Shown: positions 23,421-32,414 of the stretch, in pieces
Numbering within the stretch: the first letter of the stretch is position 1
How the letters are laid out: the number at the start of each line of letters is the position of its first letter
Source: Clostridia bacterium
GTDB taxonomy: Bacteria > Bacillota > Clostridia > TANB77 > CAG-508
Reading direction: 5' to 3'
Length of the DNA: 43,620 bases
Assembly (NCBI GenBank): GCA_017625035.1
Contig: JAGALX010000025.1
Location: forward strand, 1-43,620
The notes under the pieces: generated by a model
Databases searched by the model: none
What the model saw: only the letters and a program-made list of their open reading frames with translations
Told to the model about the DNA's origin: nothing
Position numbers and translations under genes: made by a program

Positions 23421-23452
23421 ATTAAGCTCTAGAAATAGAGCTTAATAATTTT
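23421..23452 (+). terminator. Terminator after the major tail gene
   Basis: ATTAAGCTCT pairs with AGAGCTTAAT (10 bp, six-base loop), followed by AATTTTAT. As with the capsid gene, this would lower transcription of downstream tail genes. Confidence 0.75.
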
Positions 23453-23472
23453 ATATATAGGAGGAAAATTCC

Positions 23473-23829
23473 ATGCAAATAGAATTGAAAAATGGAGAAA
23501 GTCTAGTTTTAGAAGTGACACCGCTAATTTTAGAATATTTTGAAGAGTATCCAGGTGGTGTCGAACAAATAAAAAAAGATGCCCGAGGTGAAAAAGATAA
23601 AAACGGATATACAAGAACTATGTATGCTACAAATCAGCTATTGTATGCAGTAATAGCATCAAACTATGACAGCCCACTTACTTATAGACAAGCGGTGCGA
23701 CTTGTGAAATTAGAAGATGTAGAGAAGATTGCAGATTTTGTTATTAAGAGTATGCCATCTGAAAAAAAAGATAATACGAATAAAAAACAGATACGTGCAA
23801 TACAAGAAATTACATCACATAGAATATAG
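23473..23829 (+). CDS. Tail assembly chaperone (gpG-like)
   Basis: The protein has 118 residues, with AGGAGGA before the ATG. It is placed between the tail tube and tape-measure genes, the usual site of the chaperone that coats the tape measure during assembly. An N-terminal beta region (MQIELKNGESLVLEVTPLIL) and a helical body are seen. Most relatives have a -1 frameshift extension (gpGT). An A8-G run near 23762 could slip, but the resulting frame ends after about 30 codons and looks like no gpT domain, so I do not call one. Confidence 0.7.
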   Translation: MQIELKNGESLVLEVTPLILEYFEEYPGGVEQIKKDARGEKDKNGYTRTMYATNQLLYAVIASNYDSPLTYRQAVRLVKLEDVEKIADFVIKSMPSEKKDNTNKKQIRAIQEITSHRI

Positions 23830-23856
23830 GTGTCGATTTTTGTCGAAGAGTTATCC

Positions 23857-23885
23857 TTGAAATATTTTGTATGAAAATATAAAAT
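23857..23885 (+). promoter_or_regulatory. Promoter of the membrane-protein moron
   Basis: TTGAAA and TAAAAT (with TA in front, TATAAAAT) are separated by exactly 17 bp, 18 bases before the start codon of the next gene. A constitutive-looking promoter inside a late tail operon implies expression in the lysogen. Confidence 0.65.
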
Positions 23886-23903
23886 ATTGTCGAGGTGATA
23901 TAT

Positions 23904-24287
23904 ATGGAAAATAATGGAAATAGTTATACTACAACAGGATGTTTAATATTTTTTATATTAGTGATTATTATAATTTTCTTTGTTTGGAAAGGAATTAGTG
24001 GGAATTTTTCAACAAATAATTCAAGAAACAATGGTGGAAAACCAGACGAAATTGAATTGATGTCATATGCTCAAACTGTATTAAAAGACAACTTAAGTAA
24101 GCCTAAATATTCTAGCTATAAAGGAGATTATACATTTATAGAAACTGGATTAAGATATAAGATAGAAGGGAATGTTACAGAAAATGGTTCTACAGAAAAG
24201 TTTTATATGATAATACAATTCGTAGATGATACATATAAGGAATATGATTTAATATCTTTACAAGTCGGAAATAAAAAAATATATTAA
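23904..24287 (+). CDS. Membrane-anchored moron protein in the tail operon
   Basis: A 127-residue protein with CGAGGTG before the ATG. Residues about 12-32 (TGCLIFFILVIIIIFFVWKG) form one transmembrane helix. A Ser/Asn-rich linker follows, and a folded outer domain of about 80 residues (ELMSYAQTVLKDNLSKPKYS, then YTFIETGLRYKIEGNVTENG) rich in Tyr and strands. It has its own promoter and a strong terminator, and lies between tail chaperone and tape measure, where no structural gene is expected. Phage genes with this layout are usually lysogenic-conversion factors such as superinfection exclusion proteins; that role is inference. Confidence 0.7.
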   Translation: MENNGNSYTTTGCLIFFILVIIIIFFVWKGISGNFSTNNSRNNGGKPDEIELMSYAQTVLKDNLSKPKYSSYKGDYTFIETGLRYKIEGNVTENGSTEKFYMIIQFVDDTYKEYDLISLQVGNKKIY

Positions 24288-24292
24288 TGTTA

Positions 24293-24324
24293 AAACACTT
24301 ACATATTGTAAGTGTTTATTTTTT
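24293..24324 (+). terminator. Terminator after the moron gene
   Basis: AAACACTTAC pairs with GTAAGTGTTT (10 bp, five-base loop), followed by ATTTTTTC: a strong intrinsic terminator. Late transcription of the tape-measure gene must read through it or restart. Confidence 0.8.
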
Positions 24325-24329
24325 CTGCA

Positions 24330-24347
24330 CTTATCTAGTTCTTGCAA
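24330..24347 (-). repeat. 18-bp inverted copy of the late-control word
   Basis: The minus strand reads TTGCAAGAACTAGATAAG, identical to 13297-13314 on the plus strand. Both copies are intergenic and upstream of late genes. It could be a regulator site or a recombination footprint from insertion of the moron cassette. Confidence 0.5.
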
Positions 24348-24370
24348 AACTATATGAGGAGATGAAATAA

Positions 24371-27300
24371 GTGGCAGATGAATTAAAACGTGTAGGTCTT
24401 ATATTTACGCAAGAAGGAGCAGTAGATTTTAAAAAGAGCTTACAAGAAATTAACTTAGAAATGAACAAAAATTATAATCAATTCAAGTTGACACAGGCAC
24501 AATGGGATAAATCTACAACAAGTGTTGAAAAATTAAAAGCACAACAAGAATATCTTACAAATGCATATGAAATACAAGAAGATAAAGTAAAAACTCTAAA
24601 AATGCAACTTAGTGAATTAGAAAATGCAGAAAATAAAAATGTAAGTGCAATAAAGAAAAAAAGAAATGAATTAACTTCTGCAGAAGCTAAATTAGCAACT
24701 TATAAAAACAGAATGAAAGAAGTCGAAACTCAACTTACAAGTAATGGAAAAAAATTAGAAGAATGGGGAGATAAGGTTCAAAAATCTGGAGAAAAAATAG
24801 AAAAAGCAGGCGATAAATTGTCTGCTTTTTCTGTTGCAACAGCTACTGCATTTGCGGTATCAGCTAAAGGTGCAATAGATTTCGAATCGGCCTTCACAGG
24901 TGTTGAAAAAACTGTAGATGGAACAGAAGAGCAAATGGCTGAACTTAAGCAAGGGATTAGAGATATGGCCAAAGAGATGCCGTCTTCAACTACAGAAATT
25001 GCAGCAGTAGCAGAGGCTGCAGGGCAACTAGGAATCAAAACAGAAAACATTTTAAGCTTTTCAAAAGCAATGATTGATTTAGGAAATTCTACTAATTTAA
25101 CTGCAGATGAAGCAGCTTCTCAATTAGCTAAATTTGCTAATATAATGGGAATGTCACAATCTGATTTCGATAAATTGGGATCATCTATAGTTGATTTAGG
25201 AAATCATTTTGCTACGACTGAAGCTGACATTGTAGATATGGCAATGCGTTTAGCAGGAGCTGGAAAACAAGTTGGACTAAGTGAGGGTCAAGTTCTTGGG
25301 TTAGCAACAGCACTTAGTTCCGTTGGTATTGAAGCCGAAATGGGTGGATCTGCAATAAGTAAAGCAATGGTTAAAATGCAAAATGCTGTGGAACAAGGAG
25401 GAACTAAATTAAATGATGTATTAAAAAAATCTGGAATGACACTTAGAGAACTAGAACTATTGTCTGCAAATAATTCTATGGAATTTAAAGAATTATGTAA
25501 TAGTTTAAATATGACAAGTACAGAAGTAAAACAATTAATTACAGCTGGTACGAATTTAGAAGATTTTGCAAAAATATCAGGAATGTCTGCAGATGAATTT
25601 AAGAAAGCATGGAAAGATGATGCTGCTGGAGCATTAAGTGCATTCATAAAAGGATTGGGAGATGCTGAAAATCAAGGAGAAAGTGCAATAACTTTACTTT
25701 CTGAAATGGGTCTTACAGAAGTTAGATTAAGAGATTCTTTATTGAGGGCAGCAAATGCAGGTACTTTATTTTCAGATGCAATAGAGACTGGTACTACTGC
25801 ATGGGAAGATAATACAGCTTTAACAAATGAAGCTAACAAGAGATATGACACATTAAAAAGTAAATTAGAAATAGCAATGAATAAGTTGAAAGATTTAGCT
25901 ATCACTTTCGGAAATAAATTAACCCCAATAGTAGATAAAGCAACAGATAAAATTGAAGATTTTACAAGTTGGGTTGAAAATCTAACAGATGATCAAATAG
26001 AACTTATATTAAAAATAGGTGGTGTTGTAGTAGCAATAGGTCCTCTTATCAAAATATTTGGAAAAATAAAATCTGTAGGTGGAACTGCAATAAAATCAAT
26101 AGGAACATTTACTCAGGCTATAGGAGTTATGAGAGGAAATGTTACTAGTAGCTCTGAAGCTGTAAATGGATTAGCTGGATTTCTAACTAAATTAACAAGT
26201 CCTGCAGGGCTTGCTACAACCGCTCTATTAGTAACAGCAGGAGCAATATTATATCTTACTACTCAAACTTCAGAGGAAACAAAGATGGCTCAAGAATTTG
26301 CTGAAGAAATGTCAAATACTAGAAAAGAGCTAGAAGAATACAATAAAAGTATTGATGATGCTGCTGAAGCAGAGCTTGCAAGAGTATCTTCAGTAGAAAA
26401 ATTAAGAAATGAATTAACAAATTTAGCAGATGAAAATGGAAAAGTACAAGAAAAAGATAAAGGAAGAGTATCTTTTATATTAAATGAGATGAATGAAGCT
26501 TTAGGTACAGAATATAAGTTAAATGGTGATATTATAGAATCTTATAAAACCTTACAAGCTGAAATAGATAGTACTATTTCAAAGAAAAAAGCTGAAATAA
26601 AACTTAATGCTAAAAAGGAAAAGTATGAGAATGCAATAAAAAATCAAGAACAAGAAATTGAGAATTTAAGAAAAGCAAATGAAGAAGTAGAGAAAACTGG
26701 TATGTCATATGATGAGTTACAACAAAAGGTGGACTCATATTGGACGAAAGCAAATGATTATCGTCAAAATCCTACAAAATATACACAAGATGAAGTAAGT
26801 AAAATGATATTAGATGCAGATTATTATGATAAGTTAACTGCTGTAAAAAATGCATATGATGATGCTTTATCTAATGTAAAAGAGTATACAAAAGAAGTTA
26901 AAGAATATGAAGAAGATTATGCAAATTTTGTTAATGAAAAATATGATGAAATTGCAAATGACATTACAGTTAAGACAGAAGATTGGTGTAATAAATCTCT
27001 TGATGAGATTAAAAGTTCTATAGATACACAAAGTACATATTTGAAACAATATAAAAAAATATATGATGATACTGGTAATGATATTGCTAATACAAATGCT
27101 GAACAAGCACAAAAAAACTTAGAGACTTTGGCTCAGGAACTTGCAAATAGAACAAGTACAATAGATGAATTAGGAACAGCAGAAACTGAGGCATGGAAAG
27201 CTTTAGCTACTAAAAATTATTGGGTATATCAAAATCAATTAGCTAAGATGGATCCAACAATGCGTCAAAAAATTAGTGATGTTACAGGGGTTATATATGA

Positions 27301-28045
27301 AGAAACTCCAGATGTTACTGCAGCAACTGAATTTATGTCTAATCAAATTTTATCTAAACTGGACAATGATGAAGCATTTAGAAACGAAGCATTAAGTAGC
27401 ATGTATGAATATCTAAATGGATTAACTAATAGCGAATTAAGAAGTTTATTACAAGCTGCAGGAGTTCAAAATGTTGAAAATGTAATGTCTGGGATAAGAG
27501 CTGGGAACTTAGCTGAAGAAGAAGGTAAAAAAATTCTAACTAGTTTAAATAATGGTTTAAAAAATGAATCATTTAAAGGAAGTCTATTTAAAACGGCATC
27601 TAGTATAGCTAGTGGAATTGCAAATAGATTATCAGTAAAATTTAACATAAGTGGAGTAGCTGATGCTTTTAAATCTATAACTGGATATATAAGTGGAAAG
27701 CATAAGTTAGGTCTTGATTATGTACCGAAAGACAACTATATCGCACAATTACATAAAGGAGAAAGAGTATTAACAGCTGAAGAAAACAAAGCCTATACAG
27801 AAGCGGAAGAAGATGTTAAAAAAAGAAATGGCAACAGCACATCTGTAAATATGGTTGATTATACTCAAATCGCTAATGCAATGATGCAAGCTAATTCTAG
27901 AATAGAAATGCTATTAAATAAGTTGTTAAAGCAAGGAAGAAATCAAAAAATTATATTAGACACAGGAGTGCTCGTCGGAGAAACTGCAGAACAGATGGAT
28001 GAAGAATTAGGAAGATTATCGATCAAGAAAGAGAGGGGAAGTTAG
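24371..28045 (+). CDS. Tape measure protein
   Basis: The 1224-residue protein sets tail length; by the usual rule of about 1.5 angstrom per residue, the tail would be in the 150-190 nm range. It starts at GTG after GAGGAGATG. Residues about 10-150 form a coiled coil, and about 155-480 match the TP901-type tape-measure domain (AFTGVEKTVDGTEEQMAELK, AAGQLGIKTENI, LATALSSVGIEAEMGGSAIS). Hydrophobic stretches are seen near IGGVVVAIGPLIKIF and GLATTALLVTAGAILYL. The C-terminus has a VPKDNYIAQLHKGERVLTAE motif common in clostridial tape measures. Confidence 0.95.
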   Translation: MADELKRVGLIFTQEGAVDFKKSLQEINLEMNKNYNQFKLTQAQWDKSTTSVEKLKAQQEYLTNAYEIQEDKVKTLKMQLSELENAENKNVSAIKKKRNELTSAEAKLATYKNRMKEVETQLTSNGKKLEEWGDKVQKSGEKIEKAGDKLSAFSVATATAFAVSAKGAIDFESAFTGVEKTVDGTEEQMAELKQGIRDMAKEMPSSTTEIAAVAEAAGQLGIKTENILSFSKAMIDLGNSTNLTADEAASQLAKFANIMGMSQSDFDKLGSSIVDLGNHFATTEADIVDMAMRLAGAGKQVGLSEGQVLGLATALSSVGIEAEMGGSAISKAMVKMQNAVEQGGTKLNDVLKKSGMTLRELELLSANNSMEFKELCNSLNMTSTEVKQLITAGTNLEDFAKISGMSADEFKKAWKDDAAGALSAFIKGLGDAENQGESAITLLSEMGLTEVRLRDSLLRAANAGTLFSDAIETGTTAWEDNTALTNEANKRYDTLKSKLEIAMNKLKDLAITFGNKLTPIVDKATDKIEDFTSWVENLTDDQIELILKIGGVVVAIGPLIKIFGKIKSVGGTAIKSIGTFTQAIGVMRGNVTSSSEAVNGLAGFLTKLTSPAGLATTALLVTAGAILYLTTQTSEETKMAQEFAEEMSNTRKELEEYNKSIDDAAEAELARVSSVEKLRNELTNLADENGKVQEKDKGRVSFILNEMNEALGTEYKLNGDIIESYKTLQAEIDSTISKKKAEIKLNAKKEKYENAIKNQEQEIENLRKANEEVEKTGMSYDELQQKVDSYWTKANDYRQNPTKYTQDEVSKMILDADYYDKLTAVKNAYDDALSNVKEYTKEVKEYEEDYANFVNEKYDEIANDITVKTEDWCNKSLDEIKSSIDTQSTYLKQYKKIYDDTGNDIANTNAEQAQKNLETLAQELANRTSTIDELGTAETEAWKALATKNYWVYQNQLAKMDPTMRQKISDVTGVIYEETPDVTAATEFMSNQILSKLDNDEAFRNEALSSMYEYLNGLTNSELRSLLQAAGVQNVENVMSGIRAGNLAEEEGKKILTSLNNGLKNESFKGSLFKTASSIASGIANRLSVKFNISGVADAFKSITGYISGKHKLGLDYVPKDNYIAQLHKGERVLTAEENKAYTEAEEDVKKRNGNSTSVNMVDYTQIANAMMQANSRIEMLLNKLLKQGRNQKIILDTGVLVGETAEQMDEELGRLSIKKERGS

Positions 28046-28759
28046 TTGGAACAATATATAACATTTTATGATTTAAAAGGTAATTTAATACTAAATACAT
28101 TCAAAGATTTCCACGTGTTGATTCAAGAACTAACAATTCCTTCTGCAGTAGTTAAAGAAGAAATTGAAGAAATACCTGGAACATCTGATATTCTAGATTA
28201 TACAGAATCAAATGGAGATGTACACTATGAAAGAAGAGTAATTCCAATAGAATTAGCAGGAATTAAAAATAGGGATGAATTTTTAAGTATTCATAGCAAA
28301 TTTCAAAATTTGTTGCATGGCAAAAATGTAAAAATGATATTTTCAGAAGAGCCTAATTTTTATTGGATTGGTCGTGTTTCTGTTGGGGATATTAATCCTT
28401 ATGGAGTGCTAAGAAGTATAAATTTAGAAGTTAAAGTTGATCCATACAAGTACGAGATAATCTCATCTGCAGATGATTGGTTATGGGATCCATTTAGCTT
28501 TGTTGATGGAATAATAAATGAATGTAAAGATTTAGTTGTAAATGGAGCTTTAGATGTAACAATTCAAGGCAGAAGAAAACACGTAATTCCTAAAATTATA
28601 AGTGATTCAGAAATGACAGTAACATTTAATGATGTAACATATAATTTATCTGCAGGAATAAATGAAGTTCTAGACATTGAAATATTGGAAGGTCAAAATC
28701 TGCTAACATTTAAAGGAAATGGAACAGTTTCGGTTGATTATAGGGGAGGTAGTTTATAA
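28046..28759 (+). CDS. Distal tail protein (Dit-like)
   Basis: The protein has 237 residues from a TTG start directly after the tape-measure stop, with AGAGGGGAAG upstream. The N-terminal half follows the siphovirus Dit plan (ITFYDLKGNLILNTFKDFHV, then GDVHYERRVIPIELAG). The C-terminal part is a galectin-like strand-rich domain. It forms the baseplate hub that joins tail tube and adhesion device. Confidence 0.85.
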   Translation: MEQYITFYDLKGNLILNTFKDFHVLIQELTIPSAVVKEEIEEIPGTSDILDYTESNGDVHYERRVIPIELAGIKNRDEFLSIHSKFQNLLHGKNVKMIFSEEPNFYWIGRVSVGDINPYGVLRSINLEVKVDPYKYEIISSADDWLWDPFSFVDGIINECKDLVVNGALDVTIQGRRKHVIPKIISDSEMTVTFNDVTYNLSAGINEVLDIEILEGQNLLTFKGNGTVSVDYRGGSL

Positions 28760-30330
28760 TGTATCAAATTACGTGTGATAATCAAATTATATATGATATT
28801 AGAAGTAAAGATAGAATTGTAACATCTCCTAAGCTTGTACTTGCAACTGGAAAAAATGGAACATTAAGTTTTAGAATACCTAAAACAAATCCAATGTTCG
28901 ATTATATCAATTTAAAGAAAAGTATTTTTAGAGTTTATCAAGTTGATATAAAAGATAAAAAGAAGATATATACTCAACTTTTTAGAGGGATGGCAACAAC
29001 AAGAGATGAAGATTTTTATTCCAGAGGTCAAATTTCTTGTGAGGGTGAATTAGCATTCTTCAATGATTCAATAATAAGACCATATAAATACAATGGTGAT
29101 GTTATAGATTTATTTAAGAAATATGTAAATGAGCATAACTCTAAAGTCGATGAGCAAAAAAAGTTCTATGTTAGAAATTGTACTGTTACAGATAGTAATA
29201 ATTATATAACAAGAGCAAATGAAAATTATCCATCTACGAAAGAAGAAATGGATAATAAATTAATTGGTTATTTAGGTGGACATTTTGAGACCGAAGAAGT
29301 TGAAGAGGTTGATAGATATGGCAATATTATTAAAAAGGTATATATAGATTATTTAGCAGAATATACAAAATATAATACACAACCAATAATTTTTGGAAAA
29401 AACATATTAGATTTTACAAAAGTAATCTCTGCAGAAGATATCAAAACAGTAATAATTCCACTTGGCAAGAAAGAAGAGGATAAATATACAACAATTGAAA
29501 GTGTAAATAATGGTTTAGATTATATAGAAGATCCAGCCGCAATAAATGTATTTGGAAGAATAGAAGGAATAGTAAAACACGATGATGTTACTGTTCCTTC
29601 TAATTTATTGAAAAAAGGAAAGAAGGACTTAGAAGATAGCATAAATTTATCAACAACAATAAATATAACTGCAGCAGATTTGCATGAATTAAATGTAGAT
29701 ATAGAAGCATTAAGAATTGGAAGATTAACAAGAGTAGTTTCTAAGCCTCATAAATGGGACAAATATATGCTATTAACTAAGCTAGAGCTTATTTTAGATA
29801 ATGTTAAATCAAGTAGAGTTACATTAGGCAAGACATATAAAACATTTACAGAGAAACAATTAGAAAATCAAAAACAAATTGCAAGTTTTACTCAAAGCAC
29901 TCAAAAGATAACTAGTTTGGATAAAGATATGACTCAAGTTAAAACTGATGTAAGTATTATTAATACTGTTATTACAGAAGATATTCCAACTGAATATGTA
30001 AAAACTGAAACTTTTGAAAAATACAAAGATGATATAAATAGCAAAGTTAGTAGAGTTTATAGAATTAAAGGAAGTGTTGATAGTTATAATACATTACTTA
30101 GTATGAGTGATGTTGAAGAGGGTGATGTATATAATTGTAAAGATACAGGTGCTAATTATGTATTTACAGAAGAAGGCTGGGATAAGTTTTCTGAAACAGT
30201 AGATTTTAGCGGATATATAACTGCAGAAGAAGCGGAAAAAATATATGTTGCAAAAACTGATTATGAAGAGTTAGTTGCAAGAGTAGAAACATTAGAATTG
30301 CAAAAAGAAGGAGGTAATATAGATGGCTAA
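28759..30330 (+). CDS. Tail-associated lysin/hub protein (Tal-like, minor structural)
   Basis: The 523-residue protein starts within the Dit stop (TAATG). N-terminal about 370 residues resemble the prophage endopeptidase-tail/minor structural family (LFRGMATTRDEDFYSRGQIS, then ISAEDIKTVIIPLGKKEED and LTRVVSKPHKWDKYMLLTKL). The C-terminal 130 residues hold coiled coil and a small beta region (VDSYNTLLSMSDVEEGDVYN). No catalytic residues of a wall hydrolase are obvious, so it may only form the hub tip. Confidence 0.8.
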   Translation: MYQITCDNQIIYDIRSKDRIVTSPKLVLATGKNGTLSFRIPKTNPMFDYINLKKSIFRVYQVDIKDKKKIYTQLFRGMATTRDEDFYSRGQISCEGELAFFNDSIIRPYKYNGDVIDLFKKYVNEHNSKVDEQKKFYVRNCTVTDSNNYITRANENYPSTKEEMDNKLIGYLGGHFETEEVEEVDRYGNIIKKVYIDYLAEYTKYNTQPIIFGKNILDFTKVISAEDIKTVIIPLGKKEEDKYTTIESVNNGLDYIEDPAAINVFGRIEGIVKHDDVTVPSNLLKKGKKDLEDSINLSTTINITAADLHELNVDIEALRIGRLTRVVSKPHKWDKYMLLTKLELILDNVKSSRVTLGKTYKTFTEKQLENQKQIASFTQSTQKITSLDKDMTQVKTDVSIINTVITEDIPTEYVKTETFEKYKDDINSKVSRVYRIKGSVDSYNTLLSMSDVEEGDVYNCKDTGANYVFTEEGWDKFSETVDFSGYITAEEAEKIYVAKTDYEELVARVETLELQKEGGNIDG

Positions 30331-32095
30331 TATTGCAGAATATTTAAAACAAATTAAAACTGCCATTTTTGGCAGAGATGTAAGAAATAGCATACATGAT
30401 AGCATAGATGCTATTAATAAAGATTATTCAAAAAGATTAAGCGAGCAGGATAAAATAATAAATAATAATACAACTAAACAAAATTTACTAGAGCAAAAAT
30501 ATGATGAACAAATAAAAAACATTGCATCATCAGAGCCACAAAATGCAGAAATCGTTGATGCAAGAGCAGGTTTCCCTACGTTGGGAAGTATAATAAAACA
30601 AAAAATATATCATTTTGAAAATGTAGAAGAAATGAAAAATTGTTTAACTTTGGTTCCAGGGGATGTTGTGGAAACTTTGGGGTACTATTCGACCAATGAT
30701 GGTGGTGGAGCTAAGTATTTAATTAGAGAGAAAGTTGATACTGATGATGAAGATAACGGTTCAATACATTTCTTACAAAATAATTTAGTTGCTGAAATAA
30801 TTTTAAAAAATTATGCAAAACCAGAGCAATATGGTGCAAAAGGTGATGGAGAAAATGACGACAGTAAAGCAATCAATAACATGATTGCAAAAAATGACAA
30901 TTGCAGATTTAATTCTAAAAAAACGTACTATATAGAAAACCCTATCAATATTGATAGGGAAGTATATTTAGACTTCAATAAATCAACACTAAAATGTGGA
31001 AATATAGATTATGCTATAAATTGTCAAAATAGTGCTAGACCAAATTTCTTTCCTATTATACGAAATATAGTAATAAATGGTAATTATATTTGTGGCATTG
31101 GCGTATACGTGACAGGTTGTAGATGGTTGAAATTATATGATTCAATTATTTTCAATTGTAAAACAGCATGCGTAAAAGTTGTTAAAGATGACATACAAGG
31201 TCGAGGCAATATATTTGTAGATCAATTTCACTATTATAATGTATACGATGAAGTATTATTTGATAATGTTAAAAATAGTGTGGCTGTTGATTTCAGCGAA
31301 ACAACAGATGCAGGAATTAGTAACGGTGTAACTAATAATTTTAAAGTTTCTTTTAAAGTAGGGTCATCTTGTTGGTATGAAAATATCCACAGTTGGAATT
31401 GGTTAGAACAAATTTTAGAAGGCTCAACGATGTTTGATACTAAGAATAGTTGTATTATTGAAAATTGTTTCTGCGATAGCATTATGCATTTTATAGATGC
31501 TACGAATGGTACTATTTATACTAATATTACTGTTACAAATAGTACATTTCATTATCCTTTAAATGCAGACACAACACATGAACCTGTTCCCATTTTAAAA
31601 GGTAGTGAGCCAAATATACTAATAACAAATTGCCAATTTAATGTTGAGTGGAATAATTATACAAAAGTTAATGTTGCAAATAATTTAAACAATCTATTAA
31701 TAGAAAATTCCTCATATCTCGGTGTCAATTATCAAATTATACCTAAAATGTTAAAGAGCAAATATTTAGGATTAACAAGAAATGATACAAATGCAACATT
31801 TAACGGACAATATTTAATTAAAGATGAATATAAATTAAAATTCGAAATTTCTTTTGATGTAGCTTTTACAGGAAACTTAGAGGTGGAAATTACTGATACA
31901 TCTTTCATCAATAGATTTAGCGAGTATTTAACTGGCGGCATTATTTTCGCTGTAAAAAATCCATACAATACACCCATCCCTGTTGTGGGACATTATGATA
32001 GTACAAATCATATATTTAAGTTTATTGCATTAGAAAATGTAACAGCATTAAGGGTTGAATACACGGGTATTTATAATCAGAATAATAGCATTTAA
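30323..32095 (+). CDS. Tail fibre / receptor-binding protein with pectate-lyase-like beta-helix
   Basis: The protein has 590 residues, overlapping the hub gene by 8 bases, with AAGGAGG before the ATG. The N-terminal 35 residues (FGRDVRNSIHDSIDAINKDY) are the phage baseplate-attachment motif found in clostridial fibres. At about 170-210 the pectate_lyase_3 start (PEQYGAKGDGENDDSKAINN) appears, then beta-helix repeats rich in Asn and small hydrophobics. A final strand-rich domain (about 500-590) is a likely trimeric receptor-binding tip. It may bind or degrade surface glycans. Confidence 0.8.
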   Translation: MANIAEYLKQIKTAIFGRDVRNSIHDSIDAINKDYSKRLSEQDKIINNNTTKQNLLEQKYDEQIKNIASSEPQNAEIVDARAGFPTLGSIIKQKIYHFENVEEMKNCLTLVPGDVVETLGYYSTNDGGGAKYLIREKVDTDDEDNGSIHFLQNNLVAEIILKNYAKPEQYGAKGDGENDDSKAINNMIAKNDNCRFNSKKTYYIENPINIDREVYLDFNKSTLKCGNIDYAINCQNSARPNFFPIIRNIVINGNYICGIGVYVTGCRWLKLYDSIIFNCKTACVKVVKDDIQGRGNIFVDQFHYYNVYDEVLFDNVKNSVAVDFSETTDAGISNGVTNNFKVSFKVGSSCWYENIHSWNWLEQILEGSTMFDTKNSCIIENCFCDSIMHFIDATNGTIYTNITVTNSTFHYPLNADTTHEPVPILKGSEPNILITNCQFNVEWNNYTKVNVANNLNNLLIENSSYLGVNYQIIPKMLKSKYLGLTRNDTNATFNGQYLIKDEYKLKFEISFDVAFTGNLEVEITDTSFINRFSEYLTGGIIFAVKNPYNTPIPVVGHYDSTNHIFKFIALENVTALRVEYTGIYNQNNSI

Positions 32096-32119
32096 TGTAA
32101 AATAAATGAGGCTGAAAGT

Positions 32120-32404
32120 GTGGTGAAGCGTATGGAAACAAGAATTGTTAAATTAGAAGAAAATGTAAAATCTAATCAACATAGAATCGACAAGACAGAA
32201 GAAAAAATTGAAAAATTAGAAGAAACGTACAAAATAATGGAAAAGATGGATTACAGAATGTCTAATGTAGAAGAAAATGTTTCAGAAATAAAAAACGATA
32301 TAAAAAGTTCATCTTCAGACAAAGGGAAAAAATGGGATAAGCTAATAGATTACATATTTTATGCAATATTAGCTTATTGCTTATATAAATTAGGTTTAAA
32401 GTAG
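32120..32404 (+). CDS. XhlA-like small membrane protein (holin-associated)
   Basis: The protein has 94 residues, starting at GTG with GAGG eight bases upstream. Coiled coil over about 70 residues (RIVKLEENVKSNQHRIDKTE) ends in one C-terminal transmembrane helix (LIDYIFYAILAYCLYKLGLK). This is the architecture of XhlA/haemolysin-type proteins that work with a holin. No second, classic holin with two or three helices is seen beside it, so this protein may itself be the pore or the lysin's single-span N-terminus may replace it. Confidence 0.7.
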   Translation: MVKRMETRIVKLEENVKSNQHRIDKTEEKIEKLEETYKIMEKMDYRMSNVEENVSEIKNDIKSSSSDKGKKWDKLIDYIFYAILAYCLYKLGLK

Positions 32405-32414
32405 GAGGTAACTT

